Positions 27,270 through 36,563 of a DNA stretch of 64,000 nucleotides are shown here, piece by piece (position 1 is the stretch's first letter; each line of letters opens with the position of its first letter). The notes under the pieces are model-generated. The model was given only the letters and a program-made list of their open reading frames with translations, was not told the origin of the DNA and did not search any database. Source of the stretch: Enterococcus haemoperoxidus ATCC BAA-382 (lineage in GTDB: Bacteria > Bacillota > Bacilli > Lactobacillales > Enterococcaceae); the NCBI RefSeq assembly GCF_000407165.1, contig NZ_KE136480.1:248001-312000 (forward strand), written 5' to 3'. The position numbers and the translations under genes are program-made.

Positions 27270-28778
27270 ATGCTCTATGAGGAACTGATGATGGATTCGG
27301 GAATGCTTACAAAATTCAAACTTTTCAAACGGATCACACAAATCAATCAACCAGATATCTCGATTACCCAATTATCCGAAGAACTCTCTTTGAATTATCA
27401 GCAAACCTTTATTATCGTAAATGAAATTAATAATGATCTAGTGAAAATAATCTCTACCCATCCATCCATTTTACACAAAGCAGGAAAAATCAATAGCACT
27501 AAATTACTTGTAACAATCGATGAATACCGTTACTTTCTTTTGAAAAAATCGGTTCCGTTTCAGTTTATTCTTTATTTTTTGAATTATGATTCTCCTAGCA
27601 TAGATGATTTTTGTCAACGCTATTACGTTAGCCGTTCCACAGTTTCTAGAAAGATGTTGCCTTTGAAAAAGCACGTAAAACAATATAATTTACGATTTAC
27701 ATATACTGAAGCAAACTTGTCTGGTGACGAACGAGCTGTCAGAGTTGCGCTTTTTGATACCTTATGGTTAGGAACCAGAGGAACAGCTTGGCCATTTAAG
27801 AGCGTTGCACTTGAAGACGCTGAAAGACTTGCTGAGTCATTTTCTGAATATTTCCCTTTATCCAGAACTTACTTAGGAGCCAAAGAACTGACCTATTTTG
27901 CAGCAATTTTTCTTTGTCGGACCCGAAAAAAATATTTTGTTAGTTATGATACTCGGTATGACTTTTTGATGATGGATAATCCCTACTATGATTTTGAGCG
28001 CCTAAATAAAGAACTGGGTCCAATCCAAGCATTACCCGCTAAGCACAGTAAGGGAGAAAGTAGCTTTATCTTTTTCTTAGCTCATTATGCTCCTTTTTAC
28101 ACATTAGATGATGATCCTTCGCTGTTTCAGACATTACATGACTTTTCAGCGAGGCCTAACCCTGTGTATGAACTAGTTCAGGAATTTTTAGTCTATGCTA
28201 AAGTCAACATCTTTAAAAAGGAACCTGAAATTACGAATAGCCCGATTATTGTTGGGAATTTGCTAAATATCATGTTTACTTTTTTTGTCTTACGTCAACC
28301 TTTCCCAAACCTTCAAAAATTAGTGGAGTTACCGCGGAAAAAGAAAAAAGCAGACGAACTTCTTGAAACACGTATTCAAGCGTTTTTCGATGAGAAAGCA
28401 AAAGAAAAAGAATATAAATTTATTTATACAATCAAAAAACCACTGGTCAAAGCTTTCAAAAGTGTTTTACTCCCTGCTTATGATAAACCAAAACATTCTG
28501 AGCATTTAATTGTTGGTGTTGCTTTTGAGCATAATTTCCTTTTGGTTAGAAGAATTTATCAATTTTTAAATGATTTAGGCTTTGTGGATTCTGCTCCTTA
28601 TCAAGAGGAGTTGAATGAGCAATATGATTTGGTTATTAGTTCTTCTTTATTACCAAGAAAAAAATACCCAGAACTACCACTTTATTTTTGGGATTTATCT
28701 TATGATGAAGAAGAGCTAGCTGATTTATATCGAACATTACAGCAGCTTTTTGAGAAAAAAAACATTATTCAAGACTAA
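27270..28778 (+). CDS. Mga-like transcriptional regulator
   Basis: The 502-residue protein has two N-terminal helix-turn-helix segments (about 25-60 with ISITQLSEELSLNYQQTF, and about 100-140 with CQRYYVSRSTVSRK), a central region like the PRD part of Mga proteins, and a C-terminal EIIB-like part (HLIVGVAFEHNFLLVRRIY). Mga-family proteins activate virulence or sugar genes in streptococci and enterococci. The start is ATG 27270 after AAGGAAGTG; ATG 27288 is an alternative. It has no obvious target gene next to it other than brnQ. The regulator class is fairly sure, the targets are unknown. Confidence 0.78.
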   Translation: MLYEELMMDSGMLTKFKLFKRITQINQPDISITQLSEELSLNYQQTFIIVNEINNDLVKIISTHPSILHKAGKINSTKLLVTIDEYRYFLLKKSVPFQFILYFLNYDSPSIDDFCQRYYVSRSTVSRKMLPLKKHVKQYNLRFTYTEANLSGDERAVRVALFDTLWLGTRGTAWPFKSVALEDAERLAESFSEYFPLSRTYLGAKELTYFAAIFLCRTRKKYFVSYDTRYDFLMMDNPYYDFERLNKELGPIQALPAKHSKGESSFIFFLAHYAPFYTLDDDPSLFQTLHDFSARPNPVYELVQEFLVYAKVNIFKKEPEITNSPIIVGNLLNIMFTFFVLRQPFPNLQKLVELPRKKKKADELLETRIQAFFDEKAKEKEYKFIYTIKKPLVKAFKSVLLPAYDKPKHSEHLIVGVAFEHNFLLVRRIYQFLNDLGFVDSAPYQEELNEQYDLVISSSLLPRKKYPELPLYFWDLSYDEEELADLYRTLQQLFEKKNIIQD

Positions 28779-28815
28779 CTAAACACACTTGTGATACGAG
28801 AAACTAACTAAAAAA

Positions 28816-28856
28816 GGGTGTGGGACAAAAGTAAAAAGTACTTTTGTTTCACACCC
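28816..28856. terminator. Strong hairpin after the Mga-like gene
   Basis: GGGTGTGGGACAAAAGTA pairs almost perfectly with TACTTTTGTTTCACACCC. A-runs flank it on the left, so on the minus strand it is followed by TTTTTTAG; it can therefore end the truA-side transcript. Plus-strand reading also meets it 37 bases after the regulator's stop. Confidence 0.8.
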
Positions 28857-28863
28857 TAAATAC

Positions 28864-28932
28864 GAATAAACGGTGGGAGCAGAAGTAACCCCTTCTTATT
28901 TCTCAGGGTTAAACACTCCTGTCCCAACCTCT
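28864..28932 (-). repeat. Dispersed intergenic 3' element, copy B
   Basis: GAATAAACGGT (28864-28874) and TCCCAACCTCT (28922-28932) repeat the boxes of copy A at 7523-7582. The middle part differs in length and sequence. As in copy A, the element sits directly 3' of a minus-strand gene (here truA) and before a hairpin. Confidence 0.6.
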
Positions 28933-28953
28933 AATCTTAGTATTTTTTTCTAT

Positions 28954-29700
28954 TTATTCATATTTCACTTCAACCAGATACAATCCTTCTGGATGAGCCG
29001 TTGGTCCAGCTAAATTTCGATCTTTTGCTGCAATGATTTCAGGAATTAGTGTCTCATCCATCCGTCCGTTCCCCATTTTGAGCAGTGTTCCGACTAAAAT
29101 CCGGATCATCTTATACAAGAAACCATCTCCCCGAAACGTAAAAATCAATTCATCCCCTGATTCATTAACTGCAAGACTCGCTTCATGAATCGTTCGAACC
29201 TTATCTTCTATCTCTGTTCCAGAAGCACAAAATGAAGTAAAATCATGTGTTCCGATTAAATCAGTCAATGCTCGTTGTATTTTTTCCGTATCGATTTCAT
29301 AGGGAAAATAACTAGCATAGAATCGTTTGAACGGACTTCTTGGTTTACCGATATCTACTCGAAATTGATAGGTCTTTTCAATGACATGATACCTAGCATG
29401 AAACTCATCGGGAACGATTTCCACACGTTTTACAGCGATATCTTCAGGCGTTTGGGTATCTAATGCATAGCGCATCCTCTCCAAGTCTCTCTCCTGTGGG
29501 TAATCAAAGTGAATAACCTGTCCTACAGCATGAACACCAGCATCTGTCCGACCCGAGCCAAAAATCGTAATCGTTTTGCCATTATTCATTTTTCTTAATG
29601 TTTTTTCAAACTCTTCTTGAACGGTTCGCCCATTTGGTTGAGACTGAAATCCATTAAAATTCGTTCCGTCATACGCAATTATTGCTTTATAGCGTGGCAT
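28954..29700 (-). CDS. truA: tRNA pseudouridine38-40 synthase
   Basis: The 248-residue enzyme converts uridines 38-40 of tRNA anticodon arms to pseudouridine. The catalytic Asp53 is in GSGRTDAGVHA, and YDGTNFNGFQSQPNGRTVQEE is the standard N-terminus. Length is normal for TruA. It follows ecfT by 19 bases and is the last gene of the ecfA1-ecfA2-ecfT-truA unit, an arrangement common in Firmicutes. Confidence 0.95.
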   Translation of the reverse strand: MPRYKAIIAYDGTNFNGFQSQPNGRTVQEEFEKTLRKMNNGKTITIFGSGRTDAGVHAVGQVIHFDYPQERDLERMRYALDTQTPEDIAVKRVEIVPDEFHARYHVIEKTYQFRVDIGKPRSPFKRFYASYFPYEIDTEKIQRALTDLIGTHDFTSFCASGTEIEDKVRTIHEASLAVNESGDELIFTFRGDGFLYKMIRILVGTLLKMGNGRMDETLIPEIIAAKDRNLAGPTAHPEGLYLVEVKYE

Positions 29701-29719
29701 TTCTTTTCCACCTTTACTT

Positions 29720-30514
29720 CTAACTTCTTATAAATATCAATACTGCTGTTAATACCCCAAAAGCTAGCATCACGACAGTATCTGTCAAATGCCAATGAAG
29801 AATTCGATATTTCGTCCGGCCGTCTCCACCTTGATAACCGCGTGCTTCCATTGCAGTCGCCAAATCTTCTGCTCGATTAAAACTGCTGACAAACAACGGT
29901 ATCAGTAGCGGTACAACAGCTTTCATTTTCTGAATCAAATTTCCTTCACCAAAATCGACTCCACGAGCACGCTGAGCGTTCATGATTTTCTCAGTTTCGT
30001 CCATTAATGTTGGCACAAAACGCAACGCGATCGACAACATCAACGAGACTTCATGAACAGGAAAACGAACCACTTTTAGCGGACGCAATAAATACTCGAT
30101 CGCATCTGATAAATCCAGAGGCGGTGTTGTCAATGTTAATAGAGTAGACATAAAGATAATCAACACAAAACGGCAGAAAATAAATAAACCATTGATCACC
30201 CCAAATTCCGTGATCGTGAAAATTCCCCATTTAAAGTAAACTTCTCCACCTTGAGTAAACAGCATCTGTAAAGCGACCGTAAATAAAATCAACCAAATCA
30301 GTGGTTTGATTCCGCGTATAAAAAATCGAATATTCACTTTAGAAAGAAAAATTGCAAACAATGTAAAAACAGCTAATACGCTATACGTTTGCCAATTATT
30401 CGCTAAAAATATAATCCCAATAAAGTAAAAACTAGCAATCAGCTTGGCTCTTGGATCCATCTTATGAATAAATGAATCGCCTGGGATATAACGACCAAAA
30501 ATCAATTTGTTCAT
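29720..30514 (-). CDS. ecfT: Energy-coupling factor transporter transmembrane protein EcfT
   Basis: This 264-residue membrane protein couples the two EcfA ATPases to exchangeable vitamin-binding S subunits. Both Ala-Arg-Gly coupling motifs are visible (AQRARGVDFGEG and AMEARGYQGG). About five hydrophobic helices are present. The ATG at 30514 overlaps the ecfA2 stop by one base (TGATG); a GTG one codon earlier is also possible. The S subunits (riboflavin, folate, biotin and so on) would be encoded elsewhere. Confidence 0.93.
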   Translation of the reverse strand: MNKLIFGRYIPGDSFIHKMDPRAKLIASFYFIGIIFLANNWQTYSVLAVFTLFAIFLSKVNIRFFIRGIKPLIWLILFTVALQMLFTQGGEVYFKWGIFTITEFGVINGLFIFCRFVLIIFMSTLLTLTTPPLDLSDAIEYLLRPLKVVRFPVHEVSLMLSIALRFVPTLMDETEKIMNAQRARGVDFGEGNLIQKMKAVVPLLIPLFVSSFNRAEDLATAMEARGYQGGDGRTKYRILHWHLTDTVVMLAFGVLTAVLIFIRS

Positions 30515-31383
30515 CACAGGCCTTCACCTGCCTTTTTTAAGCCTTTTAATAAATCGTCAGCTAAAGCATCTGCAGTCAACGGTAATTCTTCAAAAGAAAA
30601 ACCTTTCGCTAGTAATTTCTCTGCAAAGGTCGCAGCAGTTGGTACACCTAATTGTTTTTCTTTCAGCCAGTCAATGTCCTGGAATACTTCTTGCGGTGTA
30701 CCTGCTTTAACGATTTGGCCTTGTTCTAATACGATCACATGATCTGCATAGTTAGCCACATCATCCATTAAATGAGTCACTAAAACGATCGTCATCCCAC
30801 GTTCTTCATGCAGACGTTGAAACATTTCCATCATCTCTTTACGCCCTTGCGGATCAAGTCCTGCTGTTGGTTCATCTAAGACTAGTACTTCCGGTTCCAT
30901 CGCCAAAACACCAGCAATCGCTACACGTCGCATTTGTCCTCCTGATAATTCAAACGGAGAGCGTTCTAAATGACTAGCATCTAGCCCAACTAACTCAAGC
31001 ATTTCAGCAGCTAATCTTGCCGCATCTTCTCCTGATACGCCAAAATTCTTTGGACCAAAAGCAATGTCTTTTGCTACTGTTTCTTCAAATAGTTGAGCTT
31101 CTGGAAATTGAAAGACGATACCGACTTTTTTACGAATCGGTTTTAAATTTTTATTATTTGTTTCTGGAACAATCACTCGATCACCAATTGTTACGGTACC
31201 TTTTGTTGGTTTTACTAAAGCGTTCAAATGCTGCAGCAAGGTTGATTTCCCACTACCAGTATGACCAACAATTGCTGTATAAGAACCATTCTCTATCGTC
31301 AAATTCAAATCGAATAATGCCCGTTGTTCAAATGGTGTGTGGGGTTGGTAGGTAAAATCTACTTGTTCAAAACGGATGTCCAT
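30514..31383 (-). CDS. ecfA2: Energy-coupling factor transporter ATPase EcfA2
   Basis: The 289-residue ATPase has Walker [10 protein letters not shown], signature [14 protein letters not shown] and Walker [16 protein letters not shown]. The C-terminal extension after residue 230 is typical of the A2 subunit. The start chosen is ATG 31383; an in-frame TTG two codons earlier is possible. The first bases overlap the end of ecfA1 by 25, which implies translational coupling and a fixed 1:1 ratio of both ATPases. Confidence 0.93.
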   Translation of the reverse strand: MDIRFEQVDFTYQPHTPFEQRALFDLNLTIENGSYTAIVGHTGSGKSTLLQHLNALVKPTKGTVTIGDRVIVPETNNKNLKPIRKKVGIVFQFPEAQLFEETVAKDIAFGPKNFGVSGEDAARLAAEMLELVGLDASHLERSPFELSGGQMRRVAIAGVLAMEPEVLVLDEPTAGLDPQGRKEMMEMFQRLHEERGMTIVLVTHLMDDVANYADHVIVLEQGQIVKAGTPQEVFQDIDWLKEKQLGVPTAATFAEKLLAKGFSFEELPLTADALADDLLKGLKKAGEGL

Positions 31384-32198
31384 AACCAATCCACCATCCT
31401 TTCTTCAGTCAAATATTCATCTGGCACATCGACACCACGTTGTTTTAACGCAATTTTCAATTTTTCTGGGAAAGGAAGATCTAAGCCCATTTGAATCAAT
31501 TCAGTTCCAGCTGAGAAAATTTTCTCTGGTGTGCCTTCACTAACTAGCTCACCTTGTTTCATCACTAAAATCCGATTTGCATTAGCCGCTTCATCAATAT
31601 CATGAGTAATTGAGATAACCGTTAAGTTACTTTCTTCTTTGATTTTTTTGATTGTTGAAATAACTTCTTCCCGTCCTTCTGGATCAAGCATGCTTGTTGC
31701 TTCGTCCAAAATGATGATATCTGGACGTAAAGCAACAACACCGGCAATCGCTACACGCTGCTTTTGGCCACCAGACAAACGAGCTGGTTCACGTGTGGCA
31801 AAGGTACTCATTCGAACCTTTTCTAAGGCATCTTTCACTCGAACAAGCATTTCCTCTCGAGGAATACCTTGATTCTCTAAGCCAAATGCAACATCATCTT
31901 CTACTGTAGATCCGACAAATTGGTTATCAGGATTTTGAAACACCATCCCCACCATTTTACGAATATCCCAAACGTTCGTTTCATTCAGTTCTTTACCGCC
32001 AACTGAAATGCTGCCGGAAGCAGGTAATAACAATCCATTGATCGTTTTTGCCAATGTTGATTTCCCTGACCCATTATGTCCAATAATTGCAATCCACTCA
32101 CCTTGTTGGATGGAAAAAGATACATCTTTCAAAGCGGGAGAAGCATCTTCTGGTTGATAGTTAAAATCGATATTTTTTAATTCAATTATCGGTTGCAT
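31359..32198 (-). CDS. ecfA1: Energy-coupling factor transporter ATPase EcfA1
   Basis: This 279-residue ATPase has Walker [10 protein letters not shown], signature [14 protein letters not shown] and Walker [16 protein letters not shown], the EATSMLD form being typical of A1. The start is ATG 32198, eight bases after GGGAG; an in-frame TTG upstream lies within the binding-site region. It heads the ecf-truA unit. In many relatives this gene follows rplQ directly, but here about 3 kb intervene. Confidence 0.93.
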   Translation of the reverse strand: MQPIIELKNIDFNYQPEDASPALKDVSFSIQQGEWIAIIGHNGSGKSTLAKTINGLLLPASGSISVGGKELNETNVWDIRKMVGMVFQNPDNQFVGSTVEDDVAFGLENQGIPREEMLVRVKDALEKVRMSTFATREPARLSGGQKQRVAIAGVVALRPDIIILDEATSMLDPEGREEVISTIKKIKEESNLTVISITHDIDEAANANRILVMKQGELVSEGTPEKIFSAGTELIQMGLDLPFPEKLKIALKQRGVDVPDEYLTEERMVDWLWTSVLNK

Positions 32199-32288
32199 CG
32201 CGTACTCCCTCAATTATTTAGTCTTACTAACACTAACAAAAAATCAGTGTTTTTTCAATCATCTATTCTTTTCTTTGCACTATTTTCT

Positions 32289-32337
32289 ATTATAACAAAA
32301 TAAGTCAATTTATGTATATTCTTATCTGTCATGACAG
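32289..32337 (-). promoter_or_regulatory. Possible ecf promoter with upstream palindrome
   Basis: On the minus strand TGTTATAAT gives an extended -10 box (TATAAT at 32294-32289) without a good -35 box. About 32 bases upstream is the perfect 12-base palindrome CTGTCATGACAG (32326-32337), which could be a protein-binding site. Both are by-eye calls. Confidence 0.35.
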
Positions 32338-32380
32338 AAAGTTTTTTAAATAATCTATTTATTTACTTACAATAACTAAA

Positions 32381-32419
32381 AAGGATGAAAGAAAACTAAA
32401 TTAGCCTTCTCACATCCTT
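32381..32419 (-). terminator. Terminator of the amidohydrolase-carrier unit
   Basis: AAGGATG pairs with CATCCTT around a long loop that holds further pairing; TTTTTAG follows on the minus strand. It lies 38 bases after the amidohydrolase stop codon. Confidence 0.65.
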
Positions 32420-32457
32420 CTTACTATTTACTAGTATTCCCTCCATTGAGGTAACGG

Positions 32458-33627
32458 TTATTGATTCAAATACTCAAATGCATATTGCGCATATAATTCC
32501 GCGCCAATTTCCATAGCATCCTCATCTACATTAAAACGTCCATGATGATGGGCCCACTGTGTATCTTTTTCTGGATTACCACAGCCGACCAAAGCAAAAC
32601 AACCAGGTGTATTCTCAGTAAAGTAACTGAAATCTTCTCCTCCAGTGGTTGGTGGTTCTTGAATCAGCGCTGACTCCCCAAAGTTTTCTGTGATAATCGA
32701 TTGAGCAAATAATGCATCTTCTTCATCATTGATCACAGGGACTGTTCCATAATTATAGTCTACTGCTGCTGTACCGCCATACATAGCCGCAGTTTGCTCC
32801 GCATAGCGTTTTAAAGCATTTTCCACACGATTACGCGTGGCAATACTAAAACAACGTACAGTGCCTTCTAACCGAGCATTTTCAGCAATCACATTAAACC
32901 GTGTACCAACATCCATTTTACCTACAGTCACTACAACTGGATCCAGTGGATTGGTCTCTCTAGAAACGACTGCCTGCACATTCATCACAAAAGAAGAAGC
33001 TATCATGGCAGCATCGACACAAGCATCTGGCATTGCGCCATGTCCACCGCGTCCTTTGAAATCGATTGAAAAAATATCTGCTGAAGCAAATGATGAGCCC
33101 ACAACACAAGAGGCTGTTCCAGAAAGCATCTGCGACCAAATATGAATTCCGAAAACGTCATCCACACCTTCTACAGCCCCTTGAGCAACCATTGCTTTAG
33201 CACCCTGAGCATTTTCTTCTGATGGTTGAAAAATAAAACGAACCGTTCCTTTAATCTCCCCTTGCACTTCTTTTAGCGCTTTCGCTGCAGTCAACAACAT
33301 AGCTGTATGGGCATCATGACCACACGCATGCATTTTCCCATCTTCTAATGACTTATAAGAGATACCCTCAGTCAACTCTTGAACAGGTAATGCATCCATA
33401 TCCGCACGCAAGGCAACTGTCTTTCCAGGTTGACCACCAACTAGCTCTGCTATGATTCCTGTAGGTTCAGTCTTACGATAAGGAATACCGATTTTGTCTA
33501 ACGTTTCAGCAACCTTTTCTGTTGTTCTAAATTCTTCAAATTGTAATTCTGGGTGTTGATGTAAGTCTCTTCTAAAATCGATCATTTCATCTTTATACTT
33601 TTGGATCAACATTTTTAATTCTTTCAT
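32458..33627 (-). CDS. M20-family amidohydrolase (N-acyl amino acid hydrolase type)
   Basis: The 389-residue enzyme belongs to peptidase family M20D. HACGHDAHTAMLL provides the Cys/His metal ligands, IFQPSEENAQGAKAM the catalytic and ligand glutamates, and PPTTGGEDFSYF the C-terminal ligand region; the lid domain is at about 185-300. Enzymes of this type remove acyl groups from amino acids (N-acetyl-, hippurate- or indole-acyl conjugates). It begins 15 bases after the membrane carrier, which suggests that the carrier imports its substrate or exports its product. Substrate not determined. Confidence 0.88.
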   Translation of the reverse strand: MKELKMLIQKYKDEMIDFRRDLHQHPELQFEEFRTTEKVAETLDKIGIPYRKTEPTGIIAELVGGQPGKTVALRADMDALPVQELTEGISYKSLEDGKMHACGHDAHTAMLLTAAKALKEVQGEIKGTVRFIFQPSEENAQGAKAMVAQGAVEGVDDVFGIHIWSQMLSGTASCVVGSSFASADIFSIDFKGRGGHGAMPDACVDAAMIASSFVMNVQAVVSRETNPLDPVVVTVGKMDVGTRFNVIAENARLEGTVRCFSIATRNRVENALKRYAEQTAAMYGGTAAVDYNYGTVPVINDEEDALFAQSIITENFGESALIQEPPTTGGEDFSYFTENTPGCFALVGCGNPEKDTQWAHHHGRFNVDEDAMEIGAELYAQYAFEYLNQ

Positions 33628-33642
33628 TTTATTCCCTCTTCC

Positions 33643-34842
33643 CTATAAACTCAATAAAATACTTGAAAAGATTCCGGCTAATACAACTGACACAATGGTA
33701 ACCGTTATAAAACCAGCAACCAACATTGGCGGCATCATATGACTGGTCAGCGCTTCTTTTTCTTTTTCGTCTTCTGTTAATGACTGGATGACTTCGTTGG
33801 TAATGATATAATCAGCTGGAAATCCATATAAAGCAGTCAATGATACAGCAAAGGCCATTTCTTTACTAACGCCTAATAATTTTCCGACAACTGCTGAAAA
33901 GACATACATCCCGATAACACCAATAACAATAATACCAACCATTGGTAAAAATAATTCCTCTAACATTTCTGGTGTTGCTTTCTTTAATCCATCAAATATA
34001 AATAACATTAATCCCAAAATGGCAAAACCAAAACTATTCGCTTTTTTCAGTGGTTGTTTCTCTAAAAATCCTACTGAAGAAGCGACAACTCCAAAGAATA
34101 AACATAAGACAAACGGGCTAATTGAAACAAATGGCGCACTCCATACTGAAACATAATATGCCACTAAAGCCACAATCGCTAAACGAAAGATTCTTGAAAA
34201 ATCAGTATGGTATTTTTTAGGAATAGTTTCAAATAATCTTGGTATGTCTTCCTCGGCCTCTTTCTCGCCATTTTCTTGCTCATGAACAGGTGTCCACTCG
34301 CCTTTTCGGTACTTTTCTAGCATTCGTTTTCCTTCTTTTTTTAGCATAATAGAAGTTAACGGATAACCAGCAAAACCTTGCATTACATATATCAAAATAG
34401 CTAAAACTGATAATGATGTCAGTCCTGCTGTTTGAGCTGCTTCTGACATGATCAAAGATGAAACTACCCCTCCAACCAGCGGTGGAACTGCCACTAAAAC
34501 CGTTTGGAAATCGAAAACTATTGATCCTAGCGTTAATAATAATACGACAATACCTAAAATCCCTGAAAGTGTGATCACAATTGTTTTCCATTGATTGGCT
34601 AGTTCTTTAATCGATAATAAAGTTCCCATATTTGTAATTAGTAGGTACATTAATAACGTCGCAACTACTGGTGAAATCCCAGCAATCTCAACAATATTCT
34701 CTGGAAAAAAAGTCCAATACCCAACAACAAATAATACTGCACAGACAAAAACAGATGAAATCCATGCTTTCGTTTTACTTGATACGACATCTCCAATATA
34801 CAAAATAGCCATCAATAACGTGAAAGCTGTCATTTGTGCCAT
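33643..34842 (-). CDS. Multi-span membrane carrier paired with the amidohydrolase
   Basis: This 399-residue protein has about ten hydrophobic segments in two halves separated by a charged loop (about 185-215, EGKRMLEKYRKGEWTP...EENGEKEAEED). The two-half layout and glycine-rich VPPLVGGVVSSLIMSEAAQTAG resemble the GltS/Na+-symporter group, but I do not recognise a named family. The ATG follows GGGGGAG. It heads a two-gene unit with the amidohydrolase. A role in moving an amino acid conjugate is inferred from this pairing only. Confidence 0.65.
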   Translation of the reverse strand: MAQMTAFTLLMAILYIGDVVSSKTKAWISSVFVCAVLFVVGYWTFFPENIVEIAGISPVVATLLMYLLITNMGTLLSIKELANQWKTIVITLSGILGIVVLLLTLGSIVFDFQTVLVAVPPLVGGVVSSLIMSEAAQTAGLTSLSVLAILIYVMQGFAGYPLTSIMLKKEGKRMLEKYRKGEWTPVHEQENGEKEAEEDIPRLFETIPKKYHTDFSRIFRLAIVALVAYYVSVWSAPFVSISPFVLCLFFGVVASSVGFLEKQPLKKANSFGFAILGLMLFIFDGLKKATPEMLEELFLPMVGIIVIGVIGMYVFSAVVGKLLGVSKEMAFAVSLTALYGFPADYIITNEVIQSLTEDEKEKEALTSHMMPPMLVAGFITVTIVSVVLAGIFSSILLSL

Positions 34843-34971
34843 GTTACTCCCCCTTTAAGTCATTACTCTTTATTTGTCTGAAAATTCCGACTAATAAAAG
34901 TATACTAAAAATTACACCTAGATGCAATAACATAACACACTTTCTTATCTTTCCCTGTAGCAAACAAAAAA

Positions 34972-34994
34972 GTCCTAAGAAAAAATCTTAGGAC
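34972..34994 (-). terminator. Terminator of the ribosomal protein operon
   Basis: GTCCTAAGA pairs with TCTTAGGAC; on the minus strand the stem is followed by TTTTTTGTTTGC. It lies after the structured RNA that follows rplQ and ends the S10-spc-alpha transcript. Confidence 0.88.
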
Positions 34995-35014
34995 AAAAAA
35001 ATACACCTTATAAT

Positions 35015-35095
35015 ATGATGAGTGCTTCCCTGCCGAACAAGTTCGACAGAGAAAGCGTTGAGCTAGACTAGGAGTCGCCTCCAACATCATAACAC
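35015..35095 (-). ncRNA. L17 downstream element (L17DE) RNA
   Basis: Directly 3' of rplQ the minus strand can fold into a compact multi-stem RNA: ATGATG pairs with CATCAT as closing stem, GGAG-GCGA-CTCC forms a GNRA-capped hairpin, and GCTTTC/GGAAGC extends into CTGTCGAAC/GTTCGGCAG. A conserved RNA called L17DE is known from the 3' untranslated region of L17 operons in lactobacillales; position and size fit. The assignment uses position and by-eye folding, not a covariance search. A short open frame through the element is not a gene. Confidence 0.75.
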
Positions 35096-35133
35096 TCTAA
35101 AAGAATCATCTATAAAGTGACGGTATAGTTTGA

Positions 35134-35517
35134 TTATTTAACAAATTCGATAATTACCATTGGTGCTGCATCTCCGCGTCTTGGTTCTGTCTTCAAGATA
35201 CGAGTGTAACCACCTTGGCGTTCAGCGTAACGAGGTGCAAGGTCATTGAATAACTTTTGTAAAGCTGATTCAACAACGATTTTTTCGTCTTCTTCACGAA
35301 CGCTAGCAACTTCATTACGTACAAAAGTAGCTGCTTGACGACGAGCATGAAGATCTCCACGTTTGCCTAAAGTAATCATTTTTTCTGTAGTCGAACGAAT
35401 TTCTTTCGCACGAGCTTCAGTCGTAACGATACGTTCATTGATAATTAAATCAGTAGTTAAGTCACGCAACATTGCCTTACGTTGGCTTGATGTGCGTCCT
35501 AATTTACGATAACCCAC
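35134..35517 (-). CDS. rplQ: Large ribosomal subunit protein bL17
   Basis: The 127-residue protein starts [19 protein letters not shown], the standard bL17 N-terminus, and ends in the [11 protein letters not shown] tail. It binds 23S rRNA near the tunnel exit. It is the last gene of the operon, 27 bases after rpoA, and is followed by the L17DE RNA and the operon terminator. Confidence 0.97.
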   Translation of the reverse strand: MGYRKLGRTSSQRKAMLRDLTTDLIINERIVTTEARAKEIRSTTEKMITLGKRGDLHARRQAATFVRNEVASVREEDEKIVVESALQKLFNDLAPRYAERQGGYTRILKTEPRRGDAAPMVIIEFVK

Positions 35518-35544
35518 GTTGGTTTTCCTCCTTCGTAAAAAGTA

Positions 35545-36483
35545 TTAATCGTCTTTACGTAAGCCTAAACCTAAATCATGTAGTTTTAGTTTAACCTCTT
35601 CAAGAGATTTACGACCTAAATTACGTACTTTGATCATTTCTGGTTCAGATTTATTTGTAAGTTCTTGTACAGTGTTAATACCTGCACGTTTTAAACAGTT
35701 ATATGAACGAACAGACAAGTCTAGTTCTTCGATGGTCATTTCTAGCATTTTTTCTTTTTGTGTTTCTTCTTTTTCAACCATGATTTCAGCGTTTTTCGCT
35801 TCATCAGTAAGGTTAACAAAGATGTCTAAATGCTCCGTCATAATCTTAGCAGCTAAGCTAAGGGCTTCTTGAGGAATGATTGAACCATCAGTCCATATTT
35901 CCATTGTTAATTTGTCGAAGTCATCACGACGACCAACACGAGTGTTTTCTACTTGATAGTTCACACGACGAACTGGTGTATAGATGGAATCAACAGGTAG
36001 AACACCAATTGGCATATCTTCCTTTTTGTTTTCGTCTGCTTGAACATAGCCACGACCAGGTTTCACTGTTAAGCGAGCATGGAAAGTAGCTCCTTCAGAG
36101 ACACTACAGATAATTAAATCTTTATTCAAGATCTCAACATCGCTGTCGACGATAATATCGCCAGCAGTTACTGTAGCAGGTCCTGTAATATCGATCTCAA
36201 GGGTTTTTTCTTCTTCTGCGTAAAGCTTAAGAGCTAAACCTTTAATATTCAAAATAATTTGAGTTACGTCTTCTCTCACACCTTTAATGGTAGAGAATTC
36301 ATGCAACACACCATCGATCTGAATATTTGTAATAGCCGCACCCGGCAGAGAAGATAATAAAATACGACGTAGAGAATTACCTAAAGTAGTCCCGTAACCT
36401 CTTTCCAGTGGTTCAACGACGAACTTGCCATAATCTCTATTCTCATCAATTTTTTCGATTCTTGGTTTTTCAAATTCAATCAT
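35545..36483 (-). CDS. rpoA: RNA polymerase alpha subunit
   Basis: The 312-residue subunit has the N-terminal dimerisation domain (about 1-230; [22 protein letters not shown]) and the C-terminal DNA/activator-binding domain (about 245-312; [19 protein letters not shown] and [13 protein letters not shown]), joined by a Glu/Lys-rich linker. Full length. Its place between rpsK and rplQ is the conserved alpha-operon order. Confidence 0.98.
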   Translation of the reverse strand: MIEFEKPRIEKIDENRDYGKFVVEPLERGYGTTLGNSLRRILLSSLPGAAITNIQIDGVLHEFSTIKGVREDVTQIILNIKGLALKLYAEEEKTLEIDITGPATVTAGDIIVDSDVEILNKDLIICSVSEGATFHARLTVKPGRGYVQADENKKEDMPIGVLPVDSIYTPVRRVNYQVENTRVGRRDDFDKLTMEIWTDGSIIPQEALSLAAKIMTEHLDIFVNLTDEAKNAEIMVEKEETQKEKMLEMTIEELDLSVRSYNCLKRAGINTVQELTNKSEPEMIKVRNLGRKSLEEVKLKLHDLGLGLRKDD

Positions 36484-36563
36484 TCTTATCTATACCCCTT
36501 TCAAAACGAAAAGTGTCTTGTTCAATGACGTTCTTAATTCAAACTCAGAATGAGTGGCACTCA

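Noticed and set aside
34905-35090. Small minus-strand open frame after rplQ
   Set aside because: It spans the L17DE fold and the operon terminator, which explain its sequence better; no binding site at the right distance.
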